Below, piece after piece: positions 19,576 to 31,647 of a stretch of 64,000 nt of DNA; the stretch's first letter is position 1; each line of letters begins with the position of its first letter. Both the position numbers and the translations under genes were made by a program. The notes under the pieces were generated by a model. That model made no database searches, was not told the DNA's origin, and was given only the letters and a program-made list of their open reading frames with translations. Source of the stretch: Darksidea phi. Its lineage: Eukaryota; Ascomycota; Dothideomycetes; Pleosporales; Lentitheciaceae. The stretch is from the NCBI GenBank assembly GCA_030770425.1, contig JASJFT010000014.1, positions 1 through 64,000 on the forward strand, given 5' to 3'.

Positions 19576-21636
19576 ATGGTATGTCCCTCATAACGCTGCA
19601 AAGCTTCGTGCTAACTGGTACACCACTCCCAGACCACGGAAAGTGACGCGCCCACGCCGGGACAGCCGCTCATCGACCGTGACCAAGACGATGACAGCGG
19701 AAGGGTGGCTAAAACTCACACCACCGATCCCGGGGAGGTCAAGGAGGCGAAACCGACAGACCGCCACAACGCCATTACGTACAAAACCATCCTCCGAGAA
19801 TGGCGATGGGAATTCTCCGCATGGATGACGGGAACCGTAGCGCTGGCTGTCATTCTCATTCTACTAGCTTTATTCCAGAACCAACCGGTACGAAAGTGGA
19901 AGTCAAAGATCCAGATACGAGCCATCATTGCTGCTCTGGGGCAACTGGCGCAGTCGGCACAGCTTGTCCCGATAGCAAGCTGCATCGGGCAACTGAAGTG
20001 GTCCTGGTTTCGGAAAGCGCGGAGGACAATCGATATCGACAAATATGATTTGGCGAGTCGAGGACCTGCTGGTAGCGTTGAACTGTTATATCATTTTGGT
20101 CTTGGAGTGTAGGTACAGCAACGAGCTTCGGAACGATCCCACTGGTACAAAATCAACACACTGACGCTATCTAGTCACTTGGTCTCCATTGGGGCGATTT
20201 GTACCATCCTACTGGCAACATTTTCGACCTTCATTCAGCAGTCTGTCCAAACCGGCTTGAAGCAGTTCGAGGTCGAAGGCGCGACCGTCACGATTTTCCG
20301 TGGTTCAAATCTTTCGATACAGAACAACACTTATATCGAGCTCGACAACAACAACGATAAATTTGGTACGTTTACTCGAACCCTGAGGTCATCACCATAC
20401 TTACAAGCCACCTAGAATTCTCCAATCCTCAAGTCGTGGGTACTGTCAACGCTGGCTTATTCAGTTCGGGTGTCAGTCTGTCAGACGTGAACGGCACCTG
20501 TCCGACAGGGAATTGCGATTGGCCCTCATACACCACTCTCGCCATATGCTCGAGCACAGAAGACATAACATCGACGATTTCAAAAGCGGTCTTAGACACT
20601 TCAGAGCTAGCTTCCCATGGAGGTCGATCCATAACATTCTGGACCAAAGTATTCTACCTCTCCGCTGACACCTCAGGACAATACGGCCCATTCCGCATCA
20701 ACGCTTCATCCGGCCTCGAGACCCCTGACAACACCGACACCAACCTACCAGATTTGGCCGACATCTACACCGTATACTGGGACCCATGTTCCGACTCGGC
20801 TTTCTCGGTCTTCGGAGATGACATCAGTGGATACCGAGCGTATAAGGGTCGCCTCCAAGTATGCCTCCAGACCCTCAGCTCCAGCACCGACCCATCGCAG
20901 AGCTACACCAAAGTGCTTGAGGAGAAGACGGATATTACCTGGGACCTCAGCAGCGATGGCATATGCACAACGGACAGCCACACGCAAGATAAGTACTGCA
21001 TAGACTTCGCAGAGGTGATCGGCAGGCAGATTGGCAAAAGCTTCAATGGCTCGGCTGCGCTCGGCTCGACCGAATTTGCGCTCGGCTCGACCGATTTTAA
21101 TATTTTTTATACTGAGTCGATGACGCAGATGGTGACCGACATCGTTGGCGACGATCCGGCGAAGTGCGCCAACGATGCGGAGCATCAGTTCACGGGATTC
21201 AAGCGCCGCATTGATAACCTGGCGGCTAGTATCACCAATTCGTTAGTCTCCTCTTTTTTCCAACCTCCCCATACGATTTGTACTTTTTCCTGGTCGCTAA
21301 CAAAACAAACTCAGCTTCCGTACCGCCGACGACAGCACGCCCGTCAATGGAACCGCCTACATGACTGAGCAATACATATTCGTCAATTTCATCTGGCTGA
21401 TTCTACCCATCTCTCTATGGGGCGTTATCACAGCCTTCTTCTTTGCAACTGTATTCCAGACTTCGGGCCTGCCGCCATGGAAGTCCAGTCCGCTTGTGCT
21501 GCTGAGGTGTCAGGTCTCAGATAATGGGCTCAATTCGACGAGGAAGATTGAGAAGGATGCTAAGAGCAGCTCGATGAGGTTGGAGGATGAGGGAACAGGG
21601 TGGCTGCTTGTGGATCAGAAGGGGTCAGGGCAGTGA
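19576..21636 (+). CDS. DUF3176 integral membrane protein
   Basis: Five exons inferred from splice sites: 19576-19578, 19633-20108, 20175-20365, 20416-21241 and 21315-21636. They total 1818 nt (605 residues) with the frame closed throughout. The first coding exon would be just the ATG, followed at once by GTATGT. The family hallmarks are present: REWRWEFSAWMTGTVALAVI as a first membrane segment, then GQLKWSWFRKARRTIDIDKYD with the characteristic SRGPAGS block. A second membrane segment (HLVSIGAICTILLATF) precedes FIQQSVQ. A long extracellular-type domain with Cys and NxS/T sites follows, and a last membrane segment (FIWLILPISLWGVITAFFF) lies near the end. DUF3176 is common in ascomycetes and has no established function. 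A plasma-membrane or other membrane location is inferred. Confidence 0.85.
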
Positions 21637-21983
21637 AGGGAGCTGTGTCACTTTGGGATGTAGGAGAGCGATTATGTGAGTAGAGAATCTGATGATTGGC
21701 GCGTCGGAGCATTGAGGATGAATTTGAATTGCTTATAGATACACAGCGATGCATTGACTGTGACGAACCTCCTCCCACCAACTCTTCAACGTTCCGCCCG
21801 GGAGATATCGACGCCCTCCATGCTATCCCTCCTCGCGCTATTCTCCTCAGCATGTACCTCACGCATCGAGCTGCGAACGGGACTCAAAGACGCCGCATCA
21901 TTGCCAACAAGCTCACTATATGGCGAATCATATCGACCAGGGCTCATTGAATCAGGCAGAGCGCTTACAGAGGCTGTATGCTG
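21637..21983. other. Intergenic region up to the edge of a repeat
   Basis: No gene recognised. Ordinary sequence downstream of the DUF3176 gene runs up to position 21984, where the dispersed repeat begins. Confidence 0.3.
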
Positions 21984-22518
21984 GTACAGTACTAGGCCAA
22001 AAGTCTTGCAACCGAACGCCTATCCCGAATTCGGCAGCCGATCAGCCCCCATCAACAACCCCCCCACAATAGTAATATATATAGTAAATACATAGCTTTT
22101 TCGTATTTTCTAGGGTAACTAAAGCTTAATATTTCGTCTGATACCCACGCGCGCTAGTAGGCCTGAATTCTTCGCTTTATACTTAAAATAAGCTGGCGAA
22201 TCAGCGAAGTAGGGATCCTACGCTAATAGTCCTTTAACGCCTTATAGAACTAATCCTACTTATTCTACCCGTACCTACGATTCGATAGGTTAGGGTAGTA
22301 CTTCTAGAGTAGCTATTTAAGTGCCTACTAGAGATATTTAATAGAGTTAAGATCTAGTAAATAGGGTAGGAAAGTAATAGGCTAAATCCTATAATTCTTT
22401 AGAAACTCTACTTTATATAGTATAGATACGCGTATTATTCTATATAAATTAATCTTCTACCTAATAACTAGGTAGAAGGCATTTATTACGCTTTCTAATA
22501 ATAATAAACTAAATAAGC
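21984..22518 (+). repeat. Dispersed RIP-affected repeat, copy A
   Basis: Begins GTACAGTACTAGG followed by CCAAAAG, and matches copy B at 45972-46525 in the same orientation almost base for base in long blocks (for example around CCGAATTCGGCAGCCGATCA). The differences are mostly C/T and G/A changes. The leading bases resemble Tc1/mariner/pogo terminal inverted repeats (CAGT..TGGACAAAAG type), but I could not find the opposite terminus, so this may be one end of a degraded element. TpA is abundant and CpA rare, typical of RIP. Confidence 0.75.
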
Positions 22519-22539
22519 CTAATTACTTTCTCCCCGGCC

Positions 22540-24610
22540 TCATACCCCTCACACGGCTCCCACCATGGCTTAGGAAATTGATTAAGAGGCGGTTTCCTAT
22601 GGCTCCAAAATGGATCTCCAACGCCGAAAAATTCAAGCTGATCACTAGTATATGCCCGTGGTCGCCAAGTGCCGAGTTCCTTTGAGAGTAACTAGAATGT
22701 TCTAACTCTTTTATAAAGCTGATTTTCCTCGTTAATACACACAAGCGCGAGAGATGCGTAAGTAATGTTACTACGCAATACCCGAAGGTAATAGACAGGG
22801 ATATCCGTATCGATGTATTTCTTCCCAATACTTTTAACCCAAGGGTCCCAACAGAACTTGTTAGGTCTATGGTGGTTTTTGGTGAAAGTTTTAGAGAGTA
22901 TCTAGGATAAGGTAGTCACCACGAAACCCTTGAGCAAAAGTTCCTTCGATGTCTGACCTCCGCACTCTCCGTCGAGATCCGACTCTAGTCTGGTAATGAG
23001 ACTCGTATTAGACGAGTACGAGTATTTATACTTGCTGAGTTCCCAGAACACCTCGCCCTTAGTATACGATAACTACGACCAGGATAGGGATGCGTCGTTA
23101 GGACGGATCCTCTTAATCAGAGGAAAAACGCACGTATTCGGCTACTTCGAAAAGATCCCCAGATTTCCGTGTTTAAATCTACATTGTATCGCCAGTTTAT
23201 TAGAGGTATAGCCGTCCCTCTACAGTAAATCCACTACTAGAGTATTATCCTATAGACCCTCGAGGTATTTGCTACTTCTCTATGTAGACACGTAATCAGA
23301 AAGTCCTCGTATAGCGGCTGCTCTGTCCGTTTCGTATATTAGAGTCTTTCGGCTGTATTTTTAAACCAATTTGTACCACTCCTAAGGAAGTCCGCAGATA
23401 CTACTCAGCCTACTTCCAAGACTATTCCGGAGCGGAAGCTTAGGAATATACTCTTGGAATCCCACAGGAATAGTAATGCCTGAATAGTAACACGATTAGA
23501 GCTCTATATACCTCCAAAATAGCTCTTATTTCCCAAAGAATAAAGTTCGAGGGGATAGTAAGAGCTCCTAGAATACCCACGCGCGCGTAAACAGAGGAAA
23601 TCGGTTAGTATCATACTCGATAGTTTCCCGTACGAAGAGCTGGAACGGGTTACCATCGGGGCCGGTCCCCTTAATTTCAACGGTCTGGTTAGTAGAGAAG
23701 AATAAGCCGTCGTAATATCTAGAAGTAGATACAGCCGCTAGTATTATATAGGAATTAGAAAAGACCGAGTATATAAGCGCCGACTCGATTTCCCAGTCTC
23801 TCTGAGAGAGTTAGTATTCTTTATCCGAGGCCCTTTCCTTACTAGATTAGATAATACAAAGGCTGTCTACCCAAAGGTAGCGGAGTCCGAGTTTTTTTAT
23901 AAATTTTACGGCGTCTCTAAAGGTCCGCGGCAGAGATTTTAACGGTAGCCTGGTGGTTGTGAACTACAAAAGCGTGGTAACTTCTAATTTACAAGTTATA
24001 TCCTCCAGCTTTCCCCAACAGTAGCTAAGAGCAACGTATTTACCGTGTATTCTATTTGTCTCAACCACGCGAACGTAACCACCGCTTATATCACTACTAT
24101 CGTCAAGGTTAAGAACTCTTATAGGAAGGACCGGCTCAGAGATACCGCAACAGTTTATATATTCTTCGAGGCAGGTTTATAACTAGTTAAAAGTCCAGTC
24201 ATAGCATTCCTCGGACAGTGTACTCTTGGGCATATGAGATTTCTCAGGAACGACGCTCCATAGGCATTCGACGCCTAAATCCTTTAGCTTCAGCTACAAA
24301 GGTGGAGAGTAAAGAAGTAGATATACCTAGTAGCTTGTAGATATCAATTTGTCGTGCTAATAGCCTATATTCAGGACTATACACGTAAAATTTCCAGGGC
24401 CCTCGTCTTGCTAATGGTCCATGTTTAGGACTGTCCTGGTAACATGCCGGGGGCTCCCAGAATTGGAAGAGCTAGTCTTCGGAGGGGGAGATTATGCCGA
24501 GAAGTCCCTCTACACATCGCCTAAGTAGACCGCATTCCGCACAACCCGAATCTGACGAGCTAAACAAGTCCGCAAGTCTCCTCTCTTCGTATGGGTTATC
24601 ATATTTCCGG
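22540..24610 (-). pseudogene. HET-domain protein, RIP-degraded
   Basis: The minus strand can be read as a heterokaryon-incompatibility (HET, PF06985-type) protein riddled with stops. From the 5' side it shows RVVETNRIHGKYVALSYCWG (around 24012-24075), the defining HET motif. PRTFRDAVKFIKKLGLRYLW and VDSLCII follow near 23849-23935, then a block ending in FTRAWVF with TAG where Gln (WVFQE) is expected, and SPRTLFFG. A further readable stretch to about 22540 (WDPWVKSIGKKYIDTDIPVY, then FFGVGDPFW) probably belongs to the same gene. Stops sit where Gln, Trp or Arg codons would be, as C-to-T and G-to-A changes produce. HET proteins trigger programmed cell death in vegetative incompatibility; this copy cannot be functional. 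Confidence 0.8.
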
Positions 24611-25621
24611 AATTTATAGCATATATTATAGATAGGACGTAGCTAGGCATTTGCTAAGGGTACTCAAAGTTAATAAAGAATTAAGATCCTTTGCCAGTTG
24701 CGGTAGAATTGTGACCCACGCACCTGTTAGTGATATTTCAGAGGAGGTGACGATTTTATCGCGTGTCTGCCTGATATGGCGGAGGATGGGTGCAGTCAAT
24801 TGTCCCTTAAAAAAATTGCGGGCAGAAAAGGGGGGTAGATACATAGTCGTGGTAGCATACAAGTGATTGAACTTGAACTTGAACTTGAACTTGTTTCTGT
24901 CAGGAACAACGACCGGAAATAGGTTACAGGACAGCACATTGTGGCGCAGCACTTGGAGGAGAAGGCGCTACAGTCACGTGACTAGGAAGGAACCCTGACA
25001 CCAGAGGCACCCGCTGAGTAAAGGGTATCATAGTCTTGGCAAAGGTATCAATGGTATCACGAAGTAACCTTGGCAGATAGATCTCTTGTATTTAAACCAG
25101 ACATTACAAAGGGCAAAGTCAACAAAAGTGTAGGTCACGAGTTACGCCCCACATCGCCTATGATCCGTGCATAGAACACCACAACTTTGTCTTGGCATGG
25201 ATTTGCGCTCTCCATATTGACTTTATGGCATCAAAACACGCCCAAACAGCCGTTATGGCAAAAAAGACGTACCGGAATCGTTTCTGGCAGCTATTGTTAC
25301 CCTTAGATGCTATGAGGGCCTTTCTTTTCCTCAAATTAGTACTATTTTAAGTATGGGCGTCGGAACTGCCGGCAACCAAAATCGCAAAATCAAACGTCGA
25401 GCGTCCTCAGAGTTACTACCCAGCATGCTACGAGCTATCAAACGCCCTTCTTGCCCAGGTCGCCCACCAAAAGTACGGTTACAAAGAGATTATTAGTAGT
25501 TTAAGGTATTACATAATAATTTAAGCTTTGGTACAGTAGGCTAAGCTAAAAAAAATTAAGCGAGGTTTTAGTGTGGTCGGCTGAGCTGATGTCACGCTTG
25601 TATGGTAGGCAGCATCATCTC
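24611..25621. other. Intergenic region leaving the RIP island
   Basis: Returns gradually to normal composition. It contains a short hexanucleotide repeat (listed separately) and the 12-base palindrome AGTCACGTGACT at 24972-24983, whose CACGTG centre is an E-box of the bHLH (Cbf1/Pho4) type. No gene recognised. Confidence 0.4.
24867..24893 (+). repeat. Hexanucleotide microsatellite (TTGAAC)n
   Basis: Four and a half perfect copies of TTGAAC in tandem. Too short to be informative beyond being a potential length polymorphism. Confidence 0.85.
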
Positions 25622-26590
25622 ATGCTACGCACCGTCGCCCGGCAACTCCCCTCTCGACACTCGCGCTTTCGACCACCCACCCCGAGACGAGACATGACCA
25701 TTTCACTGAGCGAAATCCCCACACTTAGTCTGCTTTACAAGCTCAACCGCATTTCCGCCCAAGCCGACAACAAGCCTGAATATCAGCCTAATGCGTCGTA
25801 CAACGACAAGATCTCGGTGATCCGGCAGGACATCACTACGCTCGAGGTGGACGCTATAGTCAATGCAGCCAACAGATTCCTCCACGCCGGCGGCGGCGTC
25901 GACGGCGCAATCCACTGCGCGGCCGGCCAGGAGCTGTACGACGAGTGCAAGACGCTCGGTGGCTGCGATACGGGGTCAGCCAAGATAACCAACGGTTACG
26001 AGCTTCCTGCGAAGAAGGTCATTCACGCTGTGGGCCCGATTTACCCGGACAACACGCGGGAGGAGAACGAGAAGTTGCTTTCAGGCTGCTATCGCACGAG
26101 CTTGGAGCTGGCCGTGGAAAACGGGCTTAAGAGTATTGCTTTTAGTGCGCTGAGTACCGGCGTCTATGGCTATCCTAGCGTTGAGGCGAGTGAGCAGGCT
26201 TTGAAAACCGTCAGAAAGTTTCTTGAAGAGGGGAAGGGGGATGAGATGGATCGAATCATATTCTGCAACTTCACGGGAAAGGACGAGAATGCTTATTTTG
26301 AGAAGATTCCGTCAGTTTCCTGAATTCTGTTTGCACGCCAGATACTGATTATGAACAGAACGTTCTTCCCACCAGTCGCCGAAGCCGACAAGACCGAACC
26401 GACAGCGACATCGACCGACGAAGCCGAACTCGCCGCCAAGCTCCCTGACGCACCCGCCGCCGAGCCCAAAGACCCCGAGGAGCCGTCTGCCAAGAAGCAG
26501 AAGACAGAGGCTGTGGAAGACGACTTCGTGGTTGTGGACATGGATGATGTCAAGGACGCAGAGTCCGTCGCACCGAAGGCCGATCTCTGA
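25622..26590 (+). CDS. Macrodomain protein (MacroD-type ADP-ribosyl hydrolase)
   Basis: Two exons, 25622-26310 and 26359-26590, with a 48-nt intron (donor GTCAGT, branch ACTGAT, acceptor CAG), giving 306 residues. The macrodomain carries DAIVNAANRFL, the GGGVDGAIHCAAG loop and SALSTGVYGYP. These are the signature loops of the MacroD/YmdB class that removes ADP-ribose from acidic residues and hydrolyses O-acetyl-ADP-ribose. The start at 25622 gives an Arg-rich, acid-free leader (MLRTVARQLPSRHSRFRPP) that looks like a mitochondrial presequence. An internal ATG at 25694 (MTISLSEIP) would give a cytosolic or nuclear form, and an upstream ATG at 25589 is also possible. Exon 2 encodes an Ala/Glu/Pro-rich acidic tail with KKQK, a possible nuclear signal. 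Function of the tail is unknown. The gene appears intact between two damaged HET genes. Confidence 0.85.
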
Positions 26591-27166
26591 GGCATGATAT
26601 TGTGGACTATGAATTGACGGCCTTTAGGAGAGTGATTGGTAAAATTGGCGTTATAGTGAAACTTGCATACACGGGTATACCCTTTAGGCTAGCACATCTG
26701 GAAAACCCCCGCAGCCACATTCTCTGATCAACATTCTGCTGTCGTATCGTGCATCCCGTCGGTCTTCAACTTGCATTACTGGTGAATACTTGATTGCAGC
26801 CGGACACCAAAGGCACAAATCTGGAACGACGTCCGACAACCATTCGCGTTGGATGAAACTCTTCCAGCGCATTTTATCTCCCAATATGGGTGCCCGTACC
26901 CTATACCTTAACAAGGTGTTTTCCCCGGCGATTGTTTGGGCGATTGTTTGGATCTACCCCGCCTGAATGGGGCTGAGAGTAAAGCATCTCGTCGTTGTTC
27001 GCCATCCTTTCTCCTCATCAACACTCGCTTGTTCTCTCTCAGTACATACAGTTGATAACGCAAGTCTGCTTTCGAGACTGCATTTCATTGTTGGCGCTTC
27101 GTGTACTGATTTTTACTGGTCTCGACTACGCCTGCTGCCCTTCCTAACCCAACACACCACACCAAA
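26591..27166. other. Intergenic region and leader of the HET gene
   Basis: No gene recognised. Two tandem copies of a GGCGATTGTTTG-type unit lie near 26927-26952. The sequence just before ATG 27167 is rich in pyrimidine and CACA-type bases (AACACACCACACCAAA), as in fungal leaders. Confidence 0.35.
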
Positions 27167-29145
27167 ATGACGCGAACCGCACCACCCGAAAATATTCACA
27201 TGGAATGGCCGAAACCGTTCCACGAGTTGGGGAAAGATGAGGCTGTCAGTGTTTTAACCCCTATATCCAAACAGCAGGCTAGTTTTCATGACTCGGTTGA
27301 TCAAGGCGAGCATGATGATATACTGTCGCCCAACAACTGCGTACGTTGCTCGCTACTTCTGCAAGCCTACAAAGCTACCCACTGTCCCGAAGCGGGTGGC
27401 CATACCCACTACGATCTAGGGCAGTTCAAAATTCAGTTGCGGAATCCCAGTCTCACTGAAGAACCTAACCGCCCCGTCGAGATTTTCACCGTTCCGGGCA
27501 GCCCAACGTTGGAGGAGATCACTGTCAGAGCATTCCCATCCGAATACACCGGCTCACAGGCGGCACTAGCCTTTGTTCAAAAACAGATACGCACTTGTGT
27601 AGGGACCCACGCCCTTTGTAGTGGTCCAAATGCGCAGCCGCTGCCGACCCGACTCATCGACTTTAGAGACCCTACTCGTGTGCGTTTGTGGGAGACTAAA
27701 GGTGCTCAAGGACGATACGCGGCCCTAAGTTACTGTTGGGGTCTGGATCAGAACATAGAGACGACATCAGCAACTTACCTAGCACATAAGAACAAGATTC
27801 TAGAGATAGACTTGCCAAAAACGTTCCAGGATGCTCTTGATTCCTGTCGCAAATTGGATATAGGACTCATCTGGATCGACTCGCTCTGCATCATTCAGGA
27901 TTCACAAGCTGATTGGCAAACCGAGTCCGCTAAAATGGGAGACGTCTACTCGAATGCCTTCATCACTCTGGCAGCCAGTGCCTCACAAACTTCGCATGGA
28001 GGCTGCTATCGTCAGCAACAGCCACAAAGCCATAAAATCGCTCAGGTTTGCGAGAAAGGTGACTCTATTGACGTGTTCGCCAGAAAGGCATGGAATCATC
28101 TTGTTATTAGTTGGTGGCCAATAGCCCCTAGTGCGCACATGACATCACCGCTACAGCTTCGTGCTTGGGCATTTCAAGAACGTATACTGGCCGCCCGTAT
28201 GATTCATTTTATGACTAACGAGATCATATGAGAGTGTCGCGAGAAGACAATATGCGAGTGTCTGAATGAAGTCGGAAGATCCTATTTCCTCCAGGGAATG
28301 AAAGGCGCCACTTCAGCGGAAAGAGGCTACCGTAAAGAAGCCTTCGTTTCTCTGTCTTGCGCCCACAAGGTTCGTACTAAAGAAAGTTTTCGTGGGTGGA
28401 AGATCGTGGTTCAGGAGTACTCCCAGCTCGCCTTGACCAAGCCTACGGATAGACTCCCAGCACTCTCTGGGGTCACTGCAAAGCTGAATAAAAGTTACTC
28501 GGCCGATACTATGCAGGATCATGGGAACATTGCTTTCCGTATTGGTTGTGCTGGTATGTCAGGAGCCCAAAACGCCAAGATCCGATCATTCTGAGTCCCT
28601 CATTGTCATGGTGCTGCGTTCGAGGCAAAGTTGAGTTCCTTGGCATTGATCTACCTTCTAGTGCGTACGAGGAAGAGATCCAACTCAATCCGCCCTCAAT
28701 CAACTCAGCTATCGCTATCATCTCCATCGATTGCGAAGCTGTAGGACCCGATCCCTATAGTCACGTTAGCGCTAGCCCAATCACTGTAAAGGGTGAGCTC
28801 TTTCGAGCCATTGTTTCTACCTTGCACCGGTGGCAAAGTATGGGGATCGAGGAACCAGCTTTGCTGTGCCACGATAAGATGTTCTATTGCCGGTGGGATC
28901 ATGACCAAGAAACTACGCGAGAATTGGGCATTCCAGATTCGGTTTACTGCCTTCGCATTTTTGAGGAGTGCTGGATCGTGCTTGAGTGTGTAGATGAAAT
29001 GGAACATATTTACAGGAGGAGGGGGTGTACTCATTACTATGAGCGTCTAAGCGGGACAGAAACTAGGAACGTGCTGGAGTTGGCTGGAAGAAAAGAGGTT
29101 CCGATGGATCACGATGTATTCGAGCGGACTATCACCATCATCTGA
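27167..29145 (+). pseudogene. HET-domain protein with a nonsense codon and a frameshift
   Basis: From ATG 27167 the frame encodes a typical fungal HET protein. It has VRLWETKGAQGRYAALSYCW, the LPKTFQDALDSCRKL block, GLIWIDSLCIIQDS and SNAFITLAASAS, then LRAWAFQERILAAR near residue 330. At 28229-28231 a TGA stands where the family has Trp (EII-W-EC). The same frame then continues with ECREKTICECLNEV and LPALSGVTAKL to about 28545. There a one-base deletion (GGTTG where GGTTTG would keep frame) shifts the reading into LCWYVRSPKRQDP, which runs on to a stop at 29145. Two independent lesions suggest a recent pseudogene. Sequencing error at both sites is the alternative. Unlike the copy at 22540-24610 it is not RIP-mutated. 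Confidence 0.8.
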
Positions 29146-29841
29146 TCGGTAATAACGAATTCCCGGAGATGCTCTTGAGTTGCGGGACGCCACACTCGTT
29201 TGTAAACGTTGTTCTTGTCCCGGTACAATGCAATGAGACTCGTACGCCTCGTAAACCAAGTACCCGCTGGATCTCTAATGGCGACTGCTCGTCTCGACGC
29301 TCCTAGGAGTAGTTACTTCTCACGGTACTCCTGTGACACCTCTCCGCCGAAACACGCTGAGCAGAATCCCAAAGACGTTACACTGCACTGATAGGGAGTT
29401 GCCATTATTCGCTATGGCACAAGTTAATACCAAGGCACCTATCAGGGGGTTCATGAACCCACTGTAAGGGAATTGGTGGAGGATGATGGTGATGCGGATA
29501 AGTGGAGTTGCTGGGGAAATGGAGGGATACTTTTCATCGACGTGTGTGAGGCGCTAGGCTCGTGGCATTATAATGCTTTGGTTTTAGAGCCGGAATCGGT
29601 CGAGTTGCCATCCTTTGTAGTTGGCTCTAAAAGAGCAAGATAACGCGCAGTTCCAGATCACAAGGCGATTCGTTGCAACTGGATACTCTCTATGAGTATA
29701 CTCTATATAAAAGTTCTGTCTATATATCGTATCGGATCGTGCAAATGACTTCCAACCGTCTTCTAAAACCCCCGCACGTACCTCTGCTCACATACTACCC
29801 ACGCTGATCTCCGAGATCTTATCCACTCCACAACGGTAGTG
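29146..29841. other. Intergenic region with an orphan open frame
   Basis: Downstream of the HET pseudogene. From about 29431 to the TAA at 29641-29643 one plus-strand frame is open without an ATG and reads protein-like (VRELVEDDGDADKWSCWGNG, then LPSFVVGSKRAR). It may be the 3' end of a lost gene. Nothing else recognised. Confidence 0.25.
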
Positions 29842-31647
29842 TCACCTCGTTTCCTTCGTACTAGGCATAACCTCCAACTGATCCACACCAACATGCTTCT
29901 CCTCCAACTCACTAGATATAGAATCCTTCCTTCCCATGACTCCTACATGATCCGCTGGTAATATCGGCTTTCCTCTGATCTGCGCCCAAACCGCTTCATG
30001 CATAGGTTTGAGGAACAGCGCGTCCATTTCTTCCAACGTCACACCCTTCGTTTCTGGCACGAACAAGAACGCCCATACGCCCATGCAGAGTAGGATGGAT
30101 GCGAAGAAGAAGTATGCGCCGTACCCAAGGTCGCTGATCATGTACGGTGTACTGCGCGCGATGATGAAGGAGCCGAGCCAGGTGTCCGCTGTGGTGAGCG
30201 AGACGCACAGCATCCTGATGTCCAAGGGGAAAATCTCTGAAGCATACGTCCATGTGATACCTTGCCATGTAGCGCAAATAATAAACGCGTTCACATATAC
30301 ACATACCATGGCGAGATATCCCCAGCCGTCGCGTGAAATATCACCACGAGCAGCAGCACCAGCAGGGTCGGCGCGCATCACGTAGCCGCCGATGTACCAC
30401 ATGGGGATGCAGCCCAGGGCGGCGCCCCAGACGAGACCTTTTCGGCGGCCGACTTTCTCGATGACGACGACCGTGAAGGTTATCATGCCGAGAGTCTTTG
30501 CGATGCCGTAGAAGCCCGTGCTGAAGAGCTTGAGGGATGTACCGGAGATACCCAGGGTTTCAAAGATGCGAGGTGCGTAGTAGGTTATGATGTTTACCTG
30601 ATTGTGGTGTTAGTATTCAGTGGTTGTAGTGAATGGGGTGCGTCGCTTACGCCTGTGAATGACTGTAGGAACATAAGAGCTAGCCCAATGCCCATCCGAT
30701 TGCGCGTTCCTTTTTGGAAAAGTTTCTTGAACTGTGCCATCTTGCTCATATGATTTGTACTGCGCTCTTCGACCTGTGCTCGGATCTCACCCATTTCGTG
30801 CATGATATAAGGATCATTCGCTGGCAAGCCTCGTAGATTTGTCAAGATCTTCTCAGCACCTTCGAAGTTATCACCTCTCGCAAGCCAACGCGGCGATTCG
30901 GGACACCACATCATCCCGGAAACAAGCATGATTCCGGGAAACAACTGCAAGGCAAGCGGGATAATCCACTGCGCCTTGTTTTCCACGTTGACAGTTCGAT
31001 CTGTCGCATAATTGATCCAAAACCCAAGCATTCCCCCACCTTGTGACGCAATCTCGAAGATACCAATGAGACGACCGCGAATAGACGGCGGTGCCACTTC
31101 AGCGATGTAGACTGGGACGACGAGAGAGCAAGCGCCGATCCCGAGACCGGCTACAGCCCGCCCGGCGTAAATGAGATTGAGATTTCCCTGCGCGGCGGTC
31201 ATGAGAGTGCCGCCGGCGAGGAAGACGGTACCGGCTATCATGACGGTTTTCCTGCGGCCGATCTTTTCGGCAAGAGGAAAGATGAGGAGGGCACCGAAGA
31301 AACATCCTGCCTGTGTTTGAAGTCAGATGATTGCTCTTGGTCTGTTTCTCTTTTGATGGCGCACCTGAAATGTGGAAACGATATTTGCCTGGATAGTGTC
31401 ACGCGTCGTCTTAGATACGTTCCGCCAGCCAAAATCTCGAATAAAGGAATTCAGAGCCATTGTACCACCGATGACAGCTGTGTCGTAGCCCACTGTTCAA
31501 TAGTCAGGAGATTGAAACTGATACGCGAATGAAGTACAGCTTACTTGCAAGAGCGCTCATAGACGCCACCAGGGCGATGAGATGAATGCGCCAGTTGCGC
31601 ACCTCAGGCGGGTCCAGCGTCCCCGAAGCGTGAGTATTCCAACCCAT
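29842..31647 (-). CDS. MFS sugar transporter (hexose/quinate permease type)
   Basis: Four exons on the minus strand: 31647-31545, 31492-31365, 31310-30651 and 30597-29842, with introns of 52, 54 and 53 nt, all GT-AG. The product of 548 residues is the usual length of a 12-helix sugar porter. Family signatures are seen: GYDTAVIGGTMAL in helix 1, AGLGIGACSLVVPVYIAEVA, PPSIRGRLIG, CPESPRWL at the central loop, a second GRRKG loop, and PETKGVTLEEMDALF at the end of helix 12. The combination with SLNSFIRDFG-like sequence early and FTGVNIITYYAPRIF resembles fungal quinate permeases and related hexose carriers. The exact substrate cannot be told. It would sit in the plasma membrane and work by proton symport. 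The frame is closed across all junctions, so the gene is intact. Confidence 0.9.

Noticed and set aside
8017..21636. A secondary-metabolite gene cluster built around the O-methyltransferase and the CoA ligase
   Set aside because: No polyketide synthase, NRPS, terpene cyclase or pathway regulator is present, and the methyltransferase is broken.
21696..22095. Two overlapping plus-strand frames after the DUF3176 gene
   Set aside because: They run into the dispersed repeat, overlap in different frames and show no family signature.
22996..23211. 71-codon plus-strand frame in the RIP island
   Set aside because: It is the antisense shadow of the HET pseudogene region on the minus strand.
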